This document shows positions 26,117-35,180 of a stretch of 64,000 nucleotides of DNA, in pieces (within the stretch, counting starts at the first letter, position 1; the number at the start of each line of letters is the position of its first letter). Source of the stretch: Natronorubrum halophilum (GTDB lineage Archaea > Halobacteriota > Halobacteria > Halobacteriales > Natrialbaceae); assembly GCF_003670115.1 (NCBI RefSeq), contig NZ_QQTY01000004.1, positions 310,001 to 374,000 on the forward strand, in the 5' to 3' direction. Below the pieces are notes generated by a model. That model was not told the origin of the DNA, ran no database searches, and saw only the letters and a program-made list of their open reading frames with translations. The translations under genes were made by a program, and so were the position numbers.

Positions 26117-27463
26117 TCAGTCGTCGGCGGGTACCGAGGATCCCGGTGTCGGCGTCGGCGTAGCGCGGTACAGCATACTCGAGAGCCCGAGCGCGACGAT
26201 GCTGAGCACGAGGTAGACGACGAACCCGGTCGCGTAGCCCGACGCACCCTGGAAATCGACGAACAGTCCGAGAACGGGTGGCACGACGAAACCGCCGAAC
26301 GCGCCGAGCCCGCCGATGAGTCCCGAGGCACCGCCGACGGTGTCGGGGACGTACCGCGGAACCAGTTGGAAGACGGCCGCGCTACCGACACCCATGCCGG
26401 CTCCGAGCAGGACGGTCGCAGCGAGTGCGAGCGAGAAGTTGCGGGCGACGATCAAGATCGCCGTCGCGATTGCGATCGTTCCGAAGCTCGCGATCGCGGT
26501 CGCTTCGCCGCCGAACCGATCGCTGATCGCGCCGCCGGCGCGAACGAGCGCCGACAACAGCGTGAACGACGCCGCAGTCAACGGACCGGCCGTCCGGGCG
26601 TCGAGGCCGTGTAACGAACTCCAGTAGGAGGGATACCAGACGGTCAGCGCGAGAAAGCCCCCGAACGACGTGAAAAACAGGGCGACGAGGATCCACGTCC
26701 GCGGGATACTCGCCGCCCGACGAACTGATCCCATCGTATCGCCGCTCGGGAACAGTTCCTGTCCGCGAGCCTCGGCATATCCTCGAGCTTCGCGCTCGTC
26801 GATCCCTCGTGTCACGTACTGGAAGTAGGGTGCGTCGACGGCGTAGCGGGCGTAGATACCCGTTCCGATCACGAGAAAGACGAACCACGCGAGGTACGCG
26901 TTCGTCAGGCCGACTCCGGCGAGGGCAACGGGAAAGATGAGCGTGAAAATTCCCGGCGAGCTGTTACCGAGCCCGCCAAAGAGCGCGAGCACGGTTCCCT
27001 GCTCGTCGGTCGAGTACCAGTACGACGTCTGGGCAGTTCCGACGGAGAACGTCGCGATGCCGCAACCGGAAAGCGAGCCGAACAGAAACACGACCGGGTA
27101 GTGGGCAATCGTCAAGTCGTCGGGGTAGGCCGTCACCAGGAGAACCAACAGGCCACCCATTCCGACGACCGACAGCCCCAGCAGGATCAGAAACGGCTTT
27201 TTTGCGCCCGCGTTCTCGACCCACGCGCCGAAAGGGATGCGAAGCAACGAGCCGGTTAGCTGCGGTGCAGCGACGAGTAGGCCGAGCAGCAGCCCCGAGA
27301 GCCCCATCGCACCTTCGAACTCGGAGGCCACGGGACCGAAGAGGACGACGCCGGCGAAGCCGACGAAGAAACCGAACTTTGCGGAGGCGACACCCTGACG
27401 CGGACTCCCCCGGACGGCGGGTGCCTCGCTCCCGACGGAACGCGACGCCGATCGTTCGCTCAT
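26117..27463 (-). CDS. nasB: NarK-type nitrate/nitrite MFS transporter
   Basis: 448 residues, about twelve membrane helices. The helix 2-3 region has RIPFGAWVENAGAKKP, and the nitrate signature GLGNSSPGIFTLIFPVAL in helix 5 (a glycine/asparagine-rich motif of the nitrate/nitrite porters) is clear. The C-half has GLIGGLGAFGGFVVPPVLG, the second nitrate signature. It imports nitrate or nitrite for assimilation. It starts at ATG 27463, eight bases after the nasA stop, so the two are translated from one mRNA. The symbol follows the Haloferax nas naming and is tentative. Confidence 0.85.
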   Translation of the reverse strand: MSERSASRSVGSEAPAVRGSPRQGVASAKFGFFVGFAGVVLFGPVASEFEGAMGLSGLLLGLLVAAPQLTGSLLRIPFGAWVENAGAKKPFLILLGLSVVGMGGLLVLLVTAYPDDLTIAHYPVVFLFGSLSGCGIATFSVGTAQTSYWYSTDEQGTVLALFGGLGNSSPGIFTLIFPVALAGVGLTNAYLAWFVFLVIGTGIYARYAVDAPYFQYVTRGIDEREARGYAEARGQELFPSGDTMGSVRRAASIPRTWILVALFFTSFGGFLALTVWYPSYWSSLHGLDARTAGPLTAASFTLLSALVRAGGAISDRFGGEATAIASFGTIAIATAILIVARNFSLALAATVLLGAGMGVGSAAVFQLVPRYVPDTVGGASGLIGGLGAFGGFVVPPVLGLFVDFQGASGYATGFVVYLVLSIVALGLSSMLYRATPTPTPGSSVPADD

Positions 27464-27471
27464 CGTGAAAA

Positions 27472-29640
27472 TCAGGCGCTCATTTCCGGGACAACCGCGA
27501 CGTCTCGCTCGCGGGGCGCCTCGAGGCGCACCGCACACTGCTTGAAGTTGGGCTCCTTCGAGCGCGGGTCGACGGCCGGGACGGTGAGTTCGTTGACCGC
27601 GGGGTGGTGGATCGGCAGCCAGACGACGCCGTCGGGGATCGACTCGTCGGCGTCGACGCGAACGGTGATCGAGCCGCGTCGGGAGACGATCCGGGTGTAC
27701 TGTTCGTCCGCCGCGTCGCCGTCGGCCGCGTCAGGTCGCTCCCGCTCTCTGAGTTCATCCGCGAGCGAGGCGGCCGTCGCGGGGCTGACGCGGGCCGTCG
27801 GCGGGGCCGACTCGCGGGTCCGGACGCCCGTGTTGTACGCGTCGGGACGACGGGCCGTCGTCAGCGTCAGCGGGAACTCCTCGTCGGCCACCTCGGGTAG
27901 CGGCCGCGTCTCGCCCGTCGAGAACTGCGCCCGACCGGACGGCGTCGGGAACGACCACGACTCCTCGCGGTCGTCCGCGACGGCCTCGCCGTCGACGTCG
28001 TCGTCCGCCGGTCCCTCGTAGTAGCGGTACCCCGCCGAGACGTCCGGCGCGGGCGCGGGCCACCGGACTGCGACCTCGGCCTCGAGTCGCTCGTAGCTGA
28101 TCCCCGAGAGGTCCGCGGGGGTGCCGGCGGTCAGCGCCGCCAGTTCCTCGAACGTCGAGTTCGGCTCGAGCGGCGTCTCGAAGAGGTCGGGGACGAGTCG
28201 GTCGGCGACCGCGCCGATCAACTCGAGGTCAGTCTTGATACCCGACGGGAGGGCCGTCGCGGCTCGGACACGCGAGACGGTGCGTTCCATGTTGGTCGTC
28301 GTTCCCTCGGACTCGCCCCAGGTCGCCGCGGGGAGGACGACGTCGGCGAGCTCGACCGTCTCGCTGTCGAAGGCGTCCTGAACGACGAGGAAGGCGTCCT
28401 CGAGTTTCTCGCGGACGCGGTTGGCGTCGGGCATGCCGGCGACGGGGTTGGTCGCGACCGCGTAGACGGCCTCGACGTCGTCGCCGATGGCGTCGACGAT
28501 GCCGACCGGGCCGGGGCCGGCGTCGTCGGGGAGTCGCGAGACGGGAACGTCCCACGTCTCGGCGACCGTCTCGCGGTGCTCGGGGTCGGTAAACGGCCGG
28601 TGACCGGGCCAGGACCCCTTCGACGAGCAGACGCGGGTCCCCATCGAGTTCGCCTGACCGGTCAGCGAGAACGGCCCCGAGCCGGGTCGCAGGTTCCCCG
28701 TAGCCAGACAGAGGTCGATCAGCGCGCCCGCGGCCGCCGTCCCGTTGACGCTCTGGTTGATTCCCATGCCCCAGTAACACAGGGTCGGATCCTCGAGCGC
28801 CGCGGCGATCCGATCGACGTCCTCGAGCGAGATGCCGGCGGCGGCGGCAGCCGCGGCCGCGTCGGGGAGTCGTGCGCACAGGTCGCCGAATCCGTCGGTC
28901 GCTTCGGTGACGAAGTCCTCGTCGACGCGATCGGTTTCGACGACTCGAGCGAGGATCGCGCGGGCGAGGTCGAGGTCGCCACCCGGCTCGAGGGGAACGT
29001 GGAGGTCGGCGATCTCGGCGGTCTCGCTCTCGATGGGATCGACGACGATCAGTTCGGAGTCGTCTTCGGCGGCGGACTGGTTGATCCACCGGAACATGAC
29101 GGGGTGGGCGGCGGCCGGATTCGCCCCCCAGACGAGGTGGGTCTCGGCCTCGGGGATGTCGTCGTACGTCGGCGGTGGCGCGTCGCTCCCGAAGGCGTCG
29201 TAGTAGGCCGTGACGGCCGACGCCATACACAGCGTCGTGTTGGCGTCGTAGTACCGGGTGCCGAAGCCGCCGCGGGCGAGTTTGCCCAGCGCGTAGGCGG
29301 CCTCGTTCGTCTGCTGGCCGCTCCCGAGAACGGCGACGCCGTCGCTTCCGCTCTCGAGCGCCGCATCGAGGCCTTCGGCTGCCCGCTCCAGGGCCGTCTC
29401 CCAGGTCGTCGGAACCAGTTCGCCGTCCCGTCGGACGAGCGGGCGGGTCAGCCATTCGCCGCCGGGATCGACGGTCTCGCTGATTCCGCGCTGGCAGGCG
29501 AGGCCGTTGTTGACCGGGTGGGCGGCGTTGCCCCGGACGACGTCGAGGCCGTACCCCTGCTCGACGGCCCGCTGGACGTGGCCACAGCCGACCGCACACC
29601 GCATACACGTCGTCGGCACGAGCTCTGTCACGCGGCCCAC
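27472..29640 (-). CDS. nasA: Assimilatory nitrate reductase, molybdopterin enzyme
   Basis: 722 residues. The N-terminal iron-sulfur motif CMRCAVGCGHVQRA...ACQRG binds one [4Fe-4S] cluster; molybdopterin-binding regions follow (WGANPAAAHP, SLTGQANSMGTR, ATNPVAGMPD), and the C-terminal dinucleotide-binding domain has NTGVRTRES. It reduces nitrate to nitrite in the cytoplasm with electrons from ferredoxin. No N-terminal Tat signal is present, which fits an assimilatory enzyme and not the periplasmic Nar type. GTG 29640 is used; GTG 29631 is also possible. It heads the nas operon. No MobA-like nasC gene is present in this cluster. Confidence 0.9.
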   Translation of the reverse strand: MGRVTELVPTTCMRCAVGCGHVQRAVEQGYGLDVVRGNAAHPVNNGLACQRGISETVDPGGEWLTRPLVRRDGELVPTTWETALERAAEGLDAALESGSDGVAVLGSGQQTNEAAYALGKLARGGFGTRYYDANTTLCMASAVTAYYDAFGSDAPPPTYDDIPEAETHLVWGANPAAAHPVMFRWINQSAAEDDSELIVVDPIESETAEIADLHVPLEPGGDLDLARAILARVVETDRVDEDFVTEATDGFGDLCARLPDAAAAAAAAGISLEDVDRIAAALEDPTLCYWGMGINQSVNGTAAAGALIDLCLATGNLRPGSGPFSLTGQANSMGTRVCSSKGSWPGHRPFTDPEHRETVAETWDVPVSRLPDDAGPGPVGIVDAIGDDVEAVYAVATNPVAGMPDANRVREKLEDAFLVVQDAFDSETVELADVVLPAATWGESEGTTTNMERTVSRVRAATALPSGIKTDLELIGAVADRLVPDLFETPLEPNSTFEELAALTAGTPADLSGISYERLEAEVAVRWPAPAPDVSAGYRYYEGPADDDVDGEAVADDREESWSFPTPSGRAQFSTGETRPLPEVADEEFPLTLTTARRPDAYNTGVRTRESAPPTARVSPATAASLADELRERERPDAADGDAADEQYTRIVSRRGSITVRVDADESIPDGVVWLPIHHPAVNELTVPAVDPRSKEPNFKQCAVRLEAPRERDVAVVPEMSA

Positions 29641-29738
29641 CCCCGGAACGGGACGGAACGAGCGGTGGGTGGTTTACAATCGCACCTCACATCAAAAATT
29701 TGGCCCGAAACCATACACTCTTGCACAGAAACAGGGAA

Positions 29739-29768
29739 CATATACAACTACTAAACGGTGATCGTTTA
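29739..29768 (-). promoter_or_regulatory. nas operon promoter: TATA box and operator-like inverted repeat
   Basis: TGTATATG (29739-29746, minus strand) is a good TATA box. Six bases upstream of it are TAAACG (29752-29757) and CGTTTA (29763-29768), a perfect 6-bp inverted repeat with a 5-base spacer. The predicted start near 29716 leaves a leader of about 75 bases before nasA. A nitrogen-responsive regulator could bind here. Confidence 0.45.
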
Positions 29769-30084
29769 CAAACTGTATTTTTTCTCCCGAAGAAGATGCG
29801 CTTTCGTCAATCTGCGGATGGATAGGGAGAATATAAGGCTGTGTAATCGCCGAACGACGGCGGTCGACCGGACGAGTGTCCACGAATGCGAGGGACCACC
29901 CGAGAGAGCGAGCTGTTGGTCACTCATCCCGCGTCTCTCGTCGACCGATACCGAGAGCGAGTACGGTCGGTCGCTTCTCGGTATCGCTGCAGGACGGAAT
30001 CGATACGAGCTGTATCCGGTAACGGCGGCTACAGACGCAAGTCGACCATCCGGACGGTAAAATCAGCCACGGATACCGATCGGG
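29769..30084. other. 316-base spacer between the nas promoter and tatC
   Basis: This lies between the nas operator region and the end of tatC. It begins AT-rich (AAACTGTATTTTTTC) and contains a second TATA-like GAATATAAGG near 29829-29838 on the plus strand, but only short frames of non-haloarchaeal composition follow. No gene is called. Confidence 0.4.
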
Positions 30085-31038
30085 TTACTCCCGCCCGACC
30101 CACTTCAGGATGAGCAACGTTCCCTCGAACAGCAGGATCATCGTGACCGCGACGAGGATGGGAGCCATCATCGTCGGGTCCATCGTGAACATGAACGAGA
30201 GCCCCGCGAAGGCGGCCCAGAAGTAGAGCCGCTTCTGTGCCAGCCACCGCCGGGTGGTCACGCCCATCATGATCGCGAGCATGATGAACAGCGGGATCTG
30301 GAAGACGATCGCGAGGAAACCGGTCAGCGTGATGATGAGGTTGAACGTGTCGCCGAGCGCGTACGCGATGTTCGCGCTTCCCTCGGCGTAGAACGTAAAG
30401 TACTGGAAGAGCACCGGCAAGACGAGTATGTACGAAAACAACATCCCGCCCGCGGCGAGGACGACGCTCATCGGCACCGCCGCGAGGTAGTACTTGCGCT
30501 CGTTGGGATAGAGCCCCGGTTTCATGAATCGGTAACACTGGTAGACGAACATCGGTAACGCCACCATGATTCCCAGCAACGCCGAGAGCTTGATCCGGGT
30601 CAGCCACAGCTCGAGCGGATGGTACACGTGCGGCGGCGGAACCTCCCCCTCCGCGTAGGGGAAGACGTTGAGCCAGATGTACTCGAGTGCGTCGGACGCG
30701 AACAACAGTCCGAGCGCGGTCCCGGCTGAGCCAAAGAGCAGGACGACCGCCAGCCGGAGGATCATCTCCTCGATGTGATCGGCAAGCGGCATCTCCTCGT
30801 CGTCCGGCGGCGTCGAGATGCCGCCGATATCGTCGTCGGGGTCGGGATAGGCGGATTCGCCGCCGGGTTCGTGGTGATCGCCGACGACACCCTCGCCATC
30901 GGTTTCGACCGGTGGCACGGCGTCGGGATCGTTCTCGCCGTCATCGGTCGGCAGCCGCTCCTCGGGCGTCCCCTGCGGCTCCTCGAGTTCGTCGACGGGG
31001 TCCTCGTCGGTCCCGCCGTCCAACGGCTCGTCCGACAT
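30085..31038 (-). CDS. tatC: Sec-independent translocase subunit TatC
   Basis: 317 residues. The first 80 or so are an acidic Pro/Asp/Glu-rich cytoplasmic extension typical of haloarchaea. Then come MPLADHIEEMILR (the conserved TatC N-terminal cytoplasmic Glu motif) and six membrane helices, with the FVYQCYRFMKPGLYPNERKYY loop characteristic of TatC. TatC recognises twin-Arg signal peptides, the main export route in haloarchaea, including for lipoproteins such as the one at 496. This corresponds to the TatCo type and is divergent from the double-length tatC, with 142 bases between. Confidence 0.93.
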   Translation of the reverse strand: MSDEPLDGGTDEDPVDELEEPQGTPEERLPTDDGENDPDAVPPVETDGEGVVGDHHEPGGESAYPDPDDDIGGISTPPDDEEMPLADHIEEMILRLAVVLLFGSAGTALGLLFASDALEYIWLNVFPYAEGEVPPPHVYHPLELWLTRIKLSALLGIMVALPMFVYQCYRFMKPGLYPNERKYYLAAVPMSVVLAAGGMLFSYILVLPVLFQYFTFYAEGSANIAYALGDTFNLIITLTGFLAIVFQIPLFIMLAIMMGVTTRRWLAQKRLYFWAAFAGLSFMFTMDPTMMAPILVAVTMILLFEGTLLILKWVGRE

Positions 31039-31180
31039 CTATCGGAATATCAAAAGTCCACTGGTTATAGGCCTTTTTCTTACGAGCACGTGGCGAGAGC
31101 GACACGATCCAGAACGCGCCGATTTCTACGCTGCCACTCGAAAGGTTGATAACTGGATGTCAGTTAGCCACAGGCAGTAA

Positions 31181-33523
31181 ATGAGTTCTGCAGTCGGTGA
31201 GGATACGGCCAAAGCGATCACCACTGGCCGAGAGACGATCGGCGCGATGCTCTCGAGTGCGCAGACGCATCTTCAGAAGGTGTTTATCGTCTTCGTCATC
31301 GGCTTCATCGGCTCCTTCTACGCGCTGCGGATCTGGATCTGGGACTTCCTCGAGGCGACGGCGAAAACCCAGATGGCTCAGTACGTCGCCGACCAGACCG
31401 ATATCATCACCCGAACGCCGTTCGAGGTGATCCTCTTACAGGCCAAGATCGGAATGTTCGTCGGCGTCATCGTCGCGATCCCCGCCCTGTTGTACCTGTC
31501 GCGGGACGCGCTTCGAGAGCGGGGCTACGACAGCGTCGTGCCGATCTCGCGGGGCTACGTGGCCGGTCTCGTCGCGGGTTCGCTCCTCTTGTTTGCCGGT
31601 GGTGTCATCTACGCGTATGCGGTTTTCTTCCCCTACACGTTCGACTTTCTCGCAAACAACGCCGTCAGCGCCAGCGTCAAACCCAGTTTCGGTATTACGG
31701 AGTTCACCGAGTTCATCGCCCTGCTGACGCTCTCGTTCGGACTCGCCGCCCAACTGCCGCTGTTTATGGGCGTGCTCGCCTACACCGAAATCGTCTCCTA
31801 CGAGACGTTCCGGGACAAGTGGCGTCACGCGATCGTCGGCGTGACGGTCTTCGGCGCGCTGTTCTCCCCGCCGGACCCCTTCACGCAGATCATGTGGGCG
31901 CTGCCGATGGTCGCGCTCTACATCTTCAGCCTCGGACTGGCGAAAGTCGTCACGAACATCCGGCGGCGCGGGGCCGCCGAAACGACGACGAGCGGTGCGG
32001 CACACTTCAAACGGATCGTCCTCCAGTTCGTCGGTGCCCTCGCGTTGGTCGCCGTCGCGACCGGCGCGTTCGTCAATCAGGGCGGCTTCGATTACCTCGA
32101 GGAATCGATCTACCCGCTCCTGCCGTCGGGCCTTCGACCCGGCCCGGGCGGACCCGGCGGACTCGAGTCGATCGCGATCGAACACGGCCTGCTCGGTGAC
32201 GCCGCGGTCGGCCTGCTCGTGGCCGCCGGCGTCGGCTTTTTCATCCTGATCGGCTACACGATCAAAGTCCTCCAGTCCCCGGTCTATCCGCGCGAAGACG
32301 ACATTCGGAACGCTGACGATCCCGACGAGGTCGATTTTGAGACCCTCACGGCCGAGGACGTCGAAGACGTTCCGACGCAGGTCTTCCTCGCGATGGACGA
32401 AGAGGAGGCGCTGGATTACTCCCGGCAGGCGATGTACGACGACAACCGGGAGAAAGCGCAGGCGATCCTCGACCGGTTCGATTCGCTGGAAGCGGAGCGA
32501 GACGGGGAAGGGAGCGGAGACGGCGCGTCGGCCGGGACGGGCGCTGGCGGCACGGCAGCCGCAGAAGCCGGTGACGACGAAGGAGGGATCTTCTCGAGTA
32601 CCGCCGCCGGCATGCTCGATCCGTTCACCGAGGAGGAGACGACCGAGGACGACATCGGCGGCTACGCCTACGATCTCATGTTCATCTTCAACAGCCTCAC
32701 CTCGAAGATGTTCCGCATCGTCGGCGTGTTCATGCTCGTCATGGGCGGATCGTTCTTCTGGCTCTACAGCGGCGGTCTCCGAACGGTCTACGCGCAGTTC
32801 CTCTCGGGCGTCCCGAACGACGTGTTAGTCGAGGTCGCCGAACAGAACGACGTGGCGGGCGATCCCGCCGCCATGCCGACGGACGAACTCATCAACCAGA
32901 TGGATCTCGTGATCGCGCTTCATCCGGTCGAGGTGCTGATCTTCGAAGTGAAGGTGAGCGTGCTGGCGGCGATCGTCACCGTGTTGCCGATGGTGCTGTA
33001 CTACGCCTGGCCCGCGATGAAAGAGCGCGGACTGGTCTACGGCGACCGGCGGACGTTCGTCGTCTGGGGCGGCGGACTGTTCGGCGGGTTCGCACTCGGC
33101 ACCTACCTCGGGTTCTACTGGGTCGCACCGGCGATCATCTCGTACCTCGTCACCGACGCGATCACCAACGGGATGGTCGTCTCCTACCGGATCAGCAGCT
33201 TCTTCTGGCTGGTGATCTTCACGACCATCGGTATCGGCTTCCTCATGAACATCATCGTCACGATGGGCCTGTTCCACGTGGGCGGGATCATCAGCTACCG
33301 GACGATGCTCCGGCGCTGGCGGCCCGTCGTCGTGGGTATCTTTACCGTCGCTGCGATTGCCAGTCCGAAAGGCATTCTGACAATGCTCCTGTTCGCGATT
33401 CCGATCGCGTTGACCTACCTGCTCGGCCTCGCAGTGCTCTACGTCCTCACCGGCGGCGGTCGGCTCTTCGGCGGCGGTGGCGGGAGCACGGCCGACCCCG
33501 ACTCCGGACCTACCGTCGAGTGA
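31181..33523 (+). CDS. tatC2: Double-length TatC (TatCt-type, two fused TatC domains)
   Basis: 780 residues containing two TatC-like units in tandem. The first spans about 1-300 (FIVFVIGFIGSFYALRIWIW, then FEVILLQAKIGMFVGVIVAIP), with extra helices following. The second spans about 490-760 (MFRIVGVFMLVMGGSFFWLYS, VEVLIFEVKVSVLAAIVTVLP, FLMNIIVTMGLFHVGGI). An acidic linker of about 140 residues joins them. About 14 membrane helices in all. This fused form is known only from haloarchaea (TatCt of Haloferax) and is essential there with TatCo. ATG 31181. The C-terminus is Gly-rich and acidic. Confidence 0.93.
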   Translation: MSSAVGEDTAKAITTGRETIGAMLSSAQTHLQKVFIVFVIGFIGSFYALRIWIWDFLEATAKTQMAQYVADQTDIITRTPFEVILLQAKIGMFVGVIVAIPALLYLSRDALRERGYDSVVPISRGYVAGLVAGSLLLFAGGVIYAYAVFFPYTFDFLANNAVSASVKPSFGITEFTEFIALLTLSFGLAAQLPLFMGVLAYTEIVSYETFRDKWRHAIVGVTVFGALFSPPDPFTQIMWALPMVALYIFSLGLAKVVTNIRRRGAAETTTSGAAHFKRIVLQFVGALALVAVATGAFVNQGGFDYLEESIYPLLPSGLRPGPGGPGGLESIAIEHGLLGDAAVGLLVAAGVGFFILIGYTIKVLQSPVYPREDDIRNADDPDEVDFETLTAEDVEDVPTQVFLAMDEEEALDYSRQAMYDDNREKAQAILDRFDSLEAERDGEGSGDGASAGTGAGGTAAAEAGDDEGGIFSSTAAGMLDPFTEEETTEDDIGGYAYDLMFIFNSLTSKMFRIVGVFMLVMGGSFFWLYSGGLRTVYAQFLSGVPNDVLVEVAEQNDVAGDPAAMPTDELINQMDLVIALHPVEVLIFEVKVSVLAAIVTVLPMVLYYAWPAMKERGLVYGDRRTFVVWGGGLFGGFALGTYLGFYWVAPAIISYLVTDAITNGMVVSYRISSFFWLVIFTTIGIGFLMNIIVTMGLFHVGGIISYRTMLRRWRPVVVGIFTVAAIASPKGILTMLLFAIPIALTYLLGLAVLYVLTGGGRLFGGGGGSTADPDSGPTVE

Positions 33524-33631
33524 GCAGGCACCCGCACTCGAGAACGCCACAGACGACGCGCGGCCTTCTTGACACCCACGCGATCGATACGGACTGTTAA
33601 GAGACTCCCCTTCGAACGCTCACGCAGACTG

Positions 33632-33808
33632 ATGCCCAAAATCAGCGTCGAAATTCCACAGGAACTCCTCGAGGATCTGGACGGACACGTCGGCGACGAC
33701 GGCAAGTTCGTCAACCGAAGCGATGCGATTCGCGCCTCGGTTCGAAAGACGCTCGACATCTTGGACGAGATCGACGAGCGCCACGACCGACTCGAAACCG
33801 AGGAGTAG
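33632..33808 (+). CDS. Ribbon-helix-helix (CopG-type) DNA-binding protein
   Basis: 58 residues. The strand PKISVEIPQELLEDLDGHV is followed by NRSDAIRASVRKTLDILDEIDERH, the two helices of a CopG/Arc-type RHH fold, which dimerises and inserts a beta ribbon in the DNA major groove. The ATG at 33632 gives the canonical start; the longer upstream frame is Arg-rich and discarded. It is on the same strand as tatC2, 108 bases downstream, and followed 50 bases later by the 33859 gene with its own TATA box. Target genes are unknown. Confidence 0.8.
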   Translation: MPKISVEIPQELLEDLDGHVGDDGKFVNRSDAIRASVRKTLDILDEIDERHDRLETEE

Positions 33809-33858
33809 TTCGGTTATTACCAATAACATTATAGTGGTGCGGACGAGTCTCGTACCAA

Positions 33859-34128
33859 ATGACATCTCCGGCTGCAGAACAACGGGACGGTATCGACTCC
33901 AGGGCGATCGAGTTTCCCGTCACGGCAGCTACGCAACGGGCGCTCCACGAGGCGATCGGCCACCTCTACGACGAACTTGCGGTCGCCAGAGAAGCGAACG
34001 AGGACGGGGCCGAACTACCCGACGAGTTGTTCGAACAGATCGAGCGGTTCTACACCGCGTCGGCGGACGAATCCGTCTCGAGCGTCGAACTCACGTACCG
34101 ACTCGAGACGCGGGAGAGCCGAGAGTAG
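33859..34128 (+). CDS. Conserved haloarchaeal hypothetical protein
   Basis: 89 residues, acidic and helical (TQRALHEAIGHLYDELAVAREA, LPDELFEQIERFY), without Cys, membrane or nucleotide motifs. CATTATAG (33827-33834) is centred 28 bases before the ATG, predicting a leaderless mRNA and supporting this start. It is convergent with rlmE, only six bases from the rlmE stop codon. No function can be assigned. Confidence 0.65.
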   Translation: MTSPAAEQRDGIDSRAIEFPVTAATQRALHEAIGHLYDELAVAREANEDGAELPDELFEQIERFYTASADESVSSVELTYRLETRESRE

Positions 34129-34134
34129 GGTCAC

Positions 34135-34917
34135 TTACTCGGCCTCGAGCGCCTCGGCGAATCCGAAGTTCGGTTTGACGTCCTCGACGCGAACGTCGAC
34201 GACGTCGCCCGCCGTCGTTTCCGGAACGAACAGCCGGTAGCCGTCGACGGACGCGATGCCGTCGCCTTCCGTGCCGACGTCGACGATCTCGACCTCGAGT
34301 TCGTCGCCCGGCCGTACCGGCGCGGTGAGCCGTCCCTTCCCGATGAGATAGATCTCGGAGGACTCGTCGCGGCTGGCCTTCGGCGACGTTGCGCGGACGT
34401 ACTGGAACTCCTCGCCGATGTCGGCACGGAGGTCGTCGACGTCCGGCCCCTCGAACACCTTCACGATGAAATGTCCGCCGCTGTCGAGGAGTTCGAGGGC
34501 GGTCTCGAAGGCCTGCCGGGCGAGGTAGAGCGAGCGGGCCTGATCCAGCGAGTACTCGCCGGACATGTTGGGTGCCATGTCGGAGACGACGACGTCGACG
34601 CGGCCCCCCGCGGCGTCGATGACGCGCTCGCGCGTTTTCTCCTCGGTCATGTCGCCGCGAAGCGTCTCGACGCGGTCGTTCAGGGTCGAATCCTCGAGGT
34701 CCTTGATGCGCTGGAGGTCGACGCCGATCACGTTACCCGGCGGACCGACCCGTTCGGCGGCGACCTGTAGCCAGCCGCCCGGTGCGGCACCGAGGTCGAC
34801 GACCGTGTTGCCGCCCGAGATGACGTTCTCGAGTTCGTCGAGCTGCTTGAGCTTGTAGGCCGCTCGGCTCCGGTATCCCTGCTGTTTCGCTTTGTTGTAG
34901 TATTGATCTTTTGCCAT
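34135..34917 (-). CDS. rlmE: 23S rRNA 2'-O-ribose methyltransferase RlmE with TRAM domain
   Basis: 260 residues. Residues 1-200 are an RrmJ/FtsJ fold: SAM motif VVDLGAAPGGWLQVA, and the K-D-K-E catalytic tetrad in the segments QQGYRSRAAYKL (Lys), VVSDMAPN (Asp), FIVKVFEG (Lys) and SRDESSEIYL (Glu). The C-terminal 60 residues are a TRAM domain (RPGDELEVEIVDVG...TTAGDVVDVRVEDV), an RNA-binding beta barrel that archaeal but not E. coli RlmE carries. The expected target is the A-loop uridine (E. coli U2552). ATG 34917 (MAKDQYYNKAKQQGYRSRA) is the family start; the upstream frame is non-coding. Confidence 0.92.
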   Translation of the reverse strand: MAKDQYYNKAKQQGYRSRAAYKLKQLDELENVISGGNTVVDLGAAPGGWLQVAAERVGPPGNVIGVDLQRIKDLEDSTLNDRVETLRGDMTEEKTRERVIDAAGGRVDVVVSDMAPNMSGEYSLDQARSLYLARQAFETALELLDSGGHFIVKVFEGPDVDDLRADIGEEFQYVRATSPKASRDESSEIYLIGKGRLTAPVRPGDELEVEIVDVGTEGDGIASVDGYRLFVPETTAGDVVDVRVEDVKPNFGFAEALEAE

Positions 34918-35180
34918 GGTTCGTTCCTCGCGTGGAGAGTCCCGTGCCGATCGACGGGCAGGGACTGTCGACAGAACCGATCCGGACGACGTCGGTCTCG
35001 AGTCGCGTCGCGGATCGATCGTGTTCGTACCACGGGTACGGACCAGAAGCGGAAAGGCCTGCTGAAAGCGATCCTCGGTGGGGCGAGTGCGGACGCGTCG
35101 GAACGGATGACTTTCGGAACAGCATCGAGTTCCGGACGGCGCTCGCCGAGTTCGAGTCGGGCGAGTCGGAGGAAACGTCC

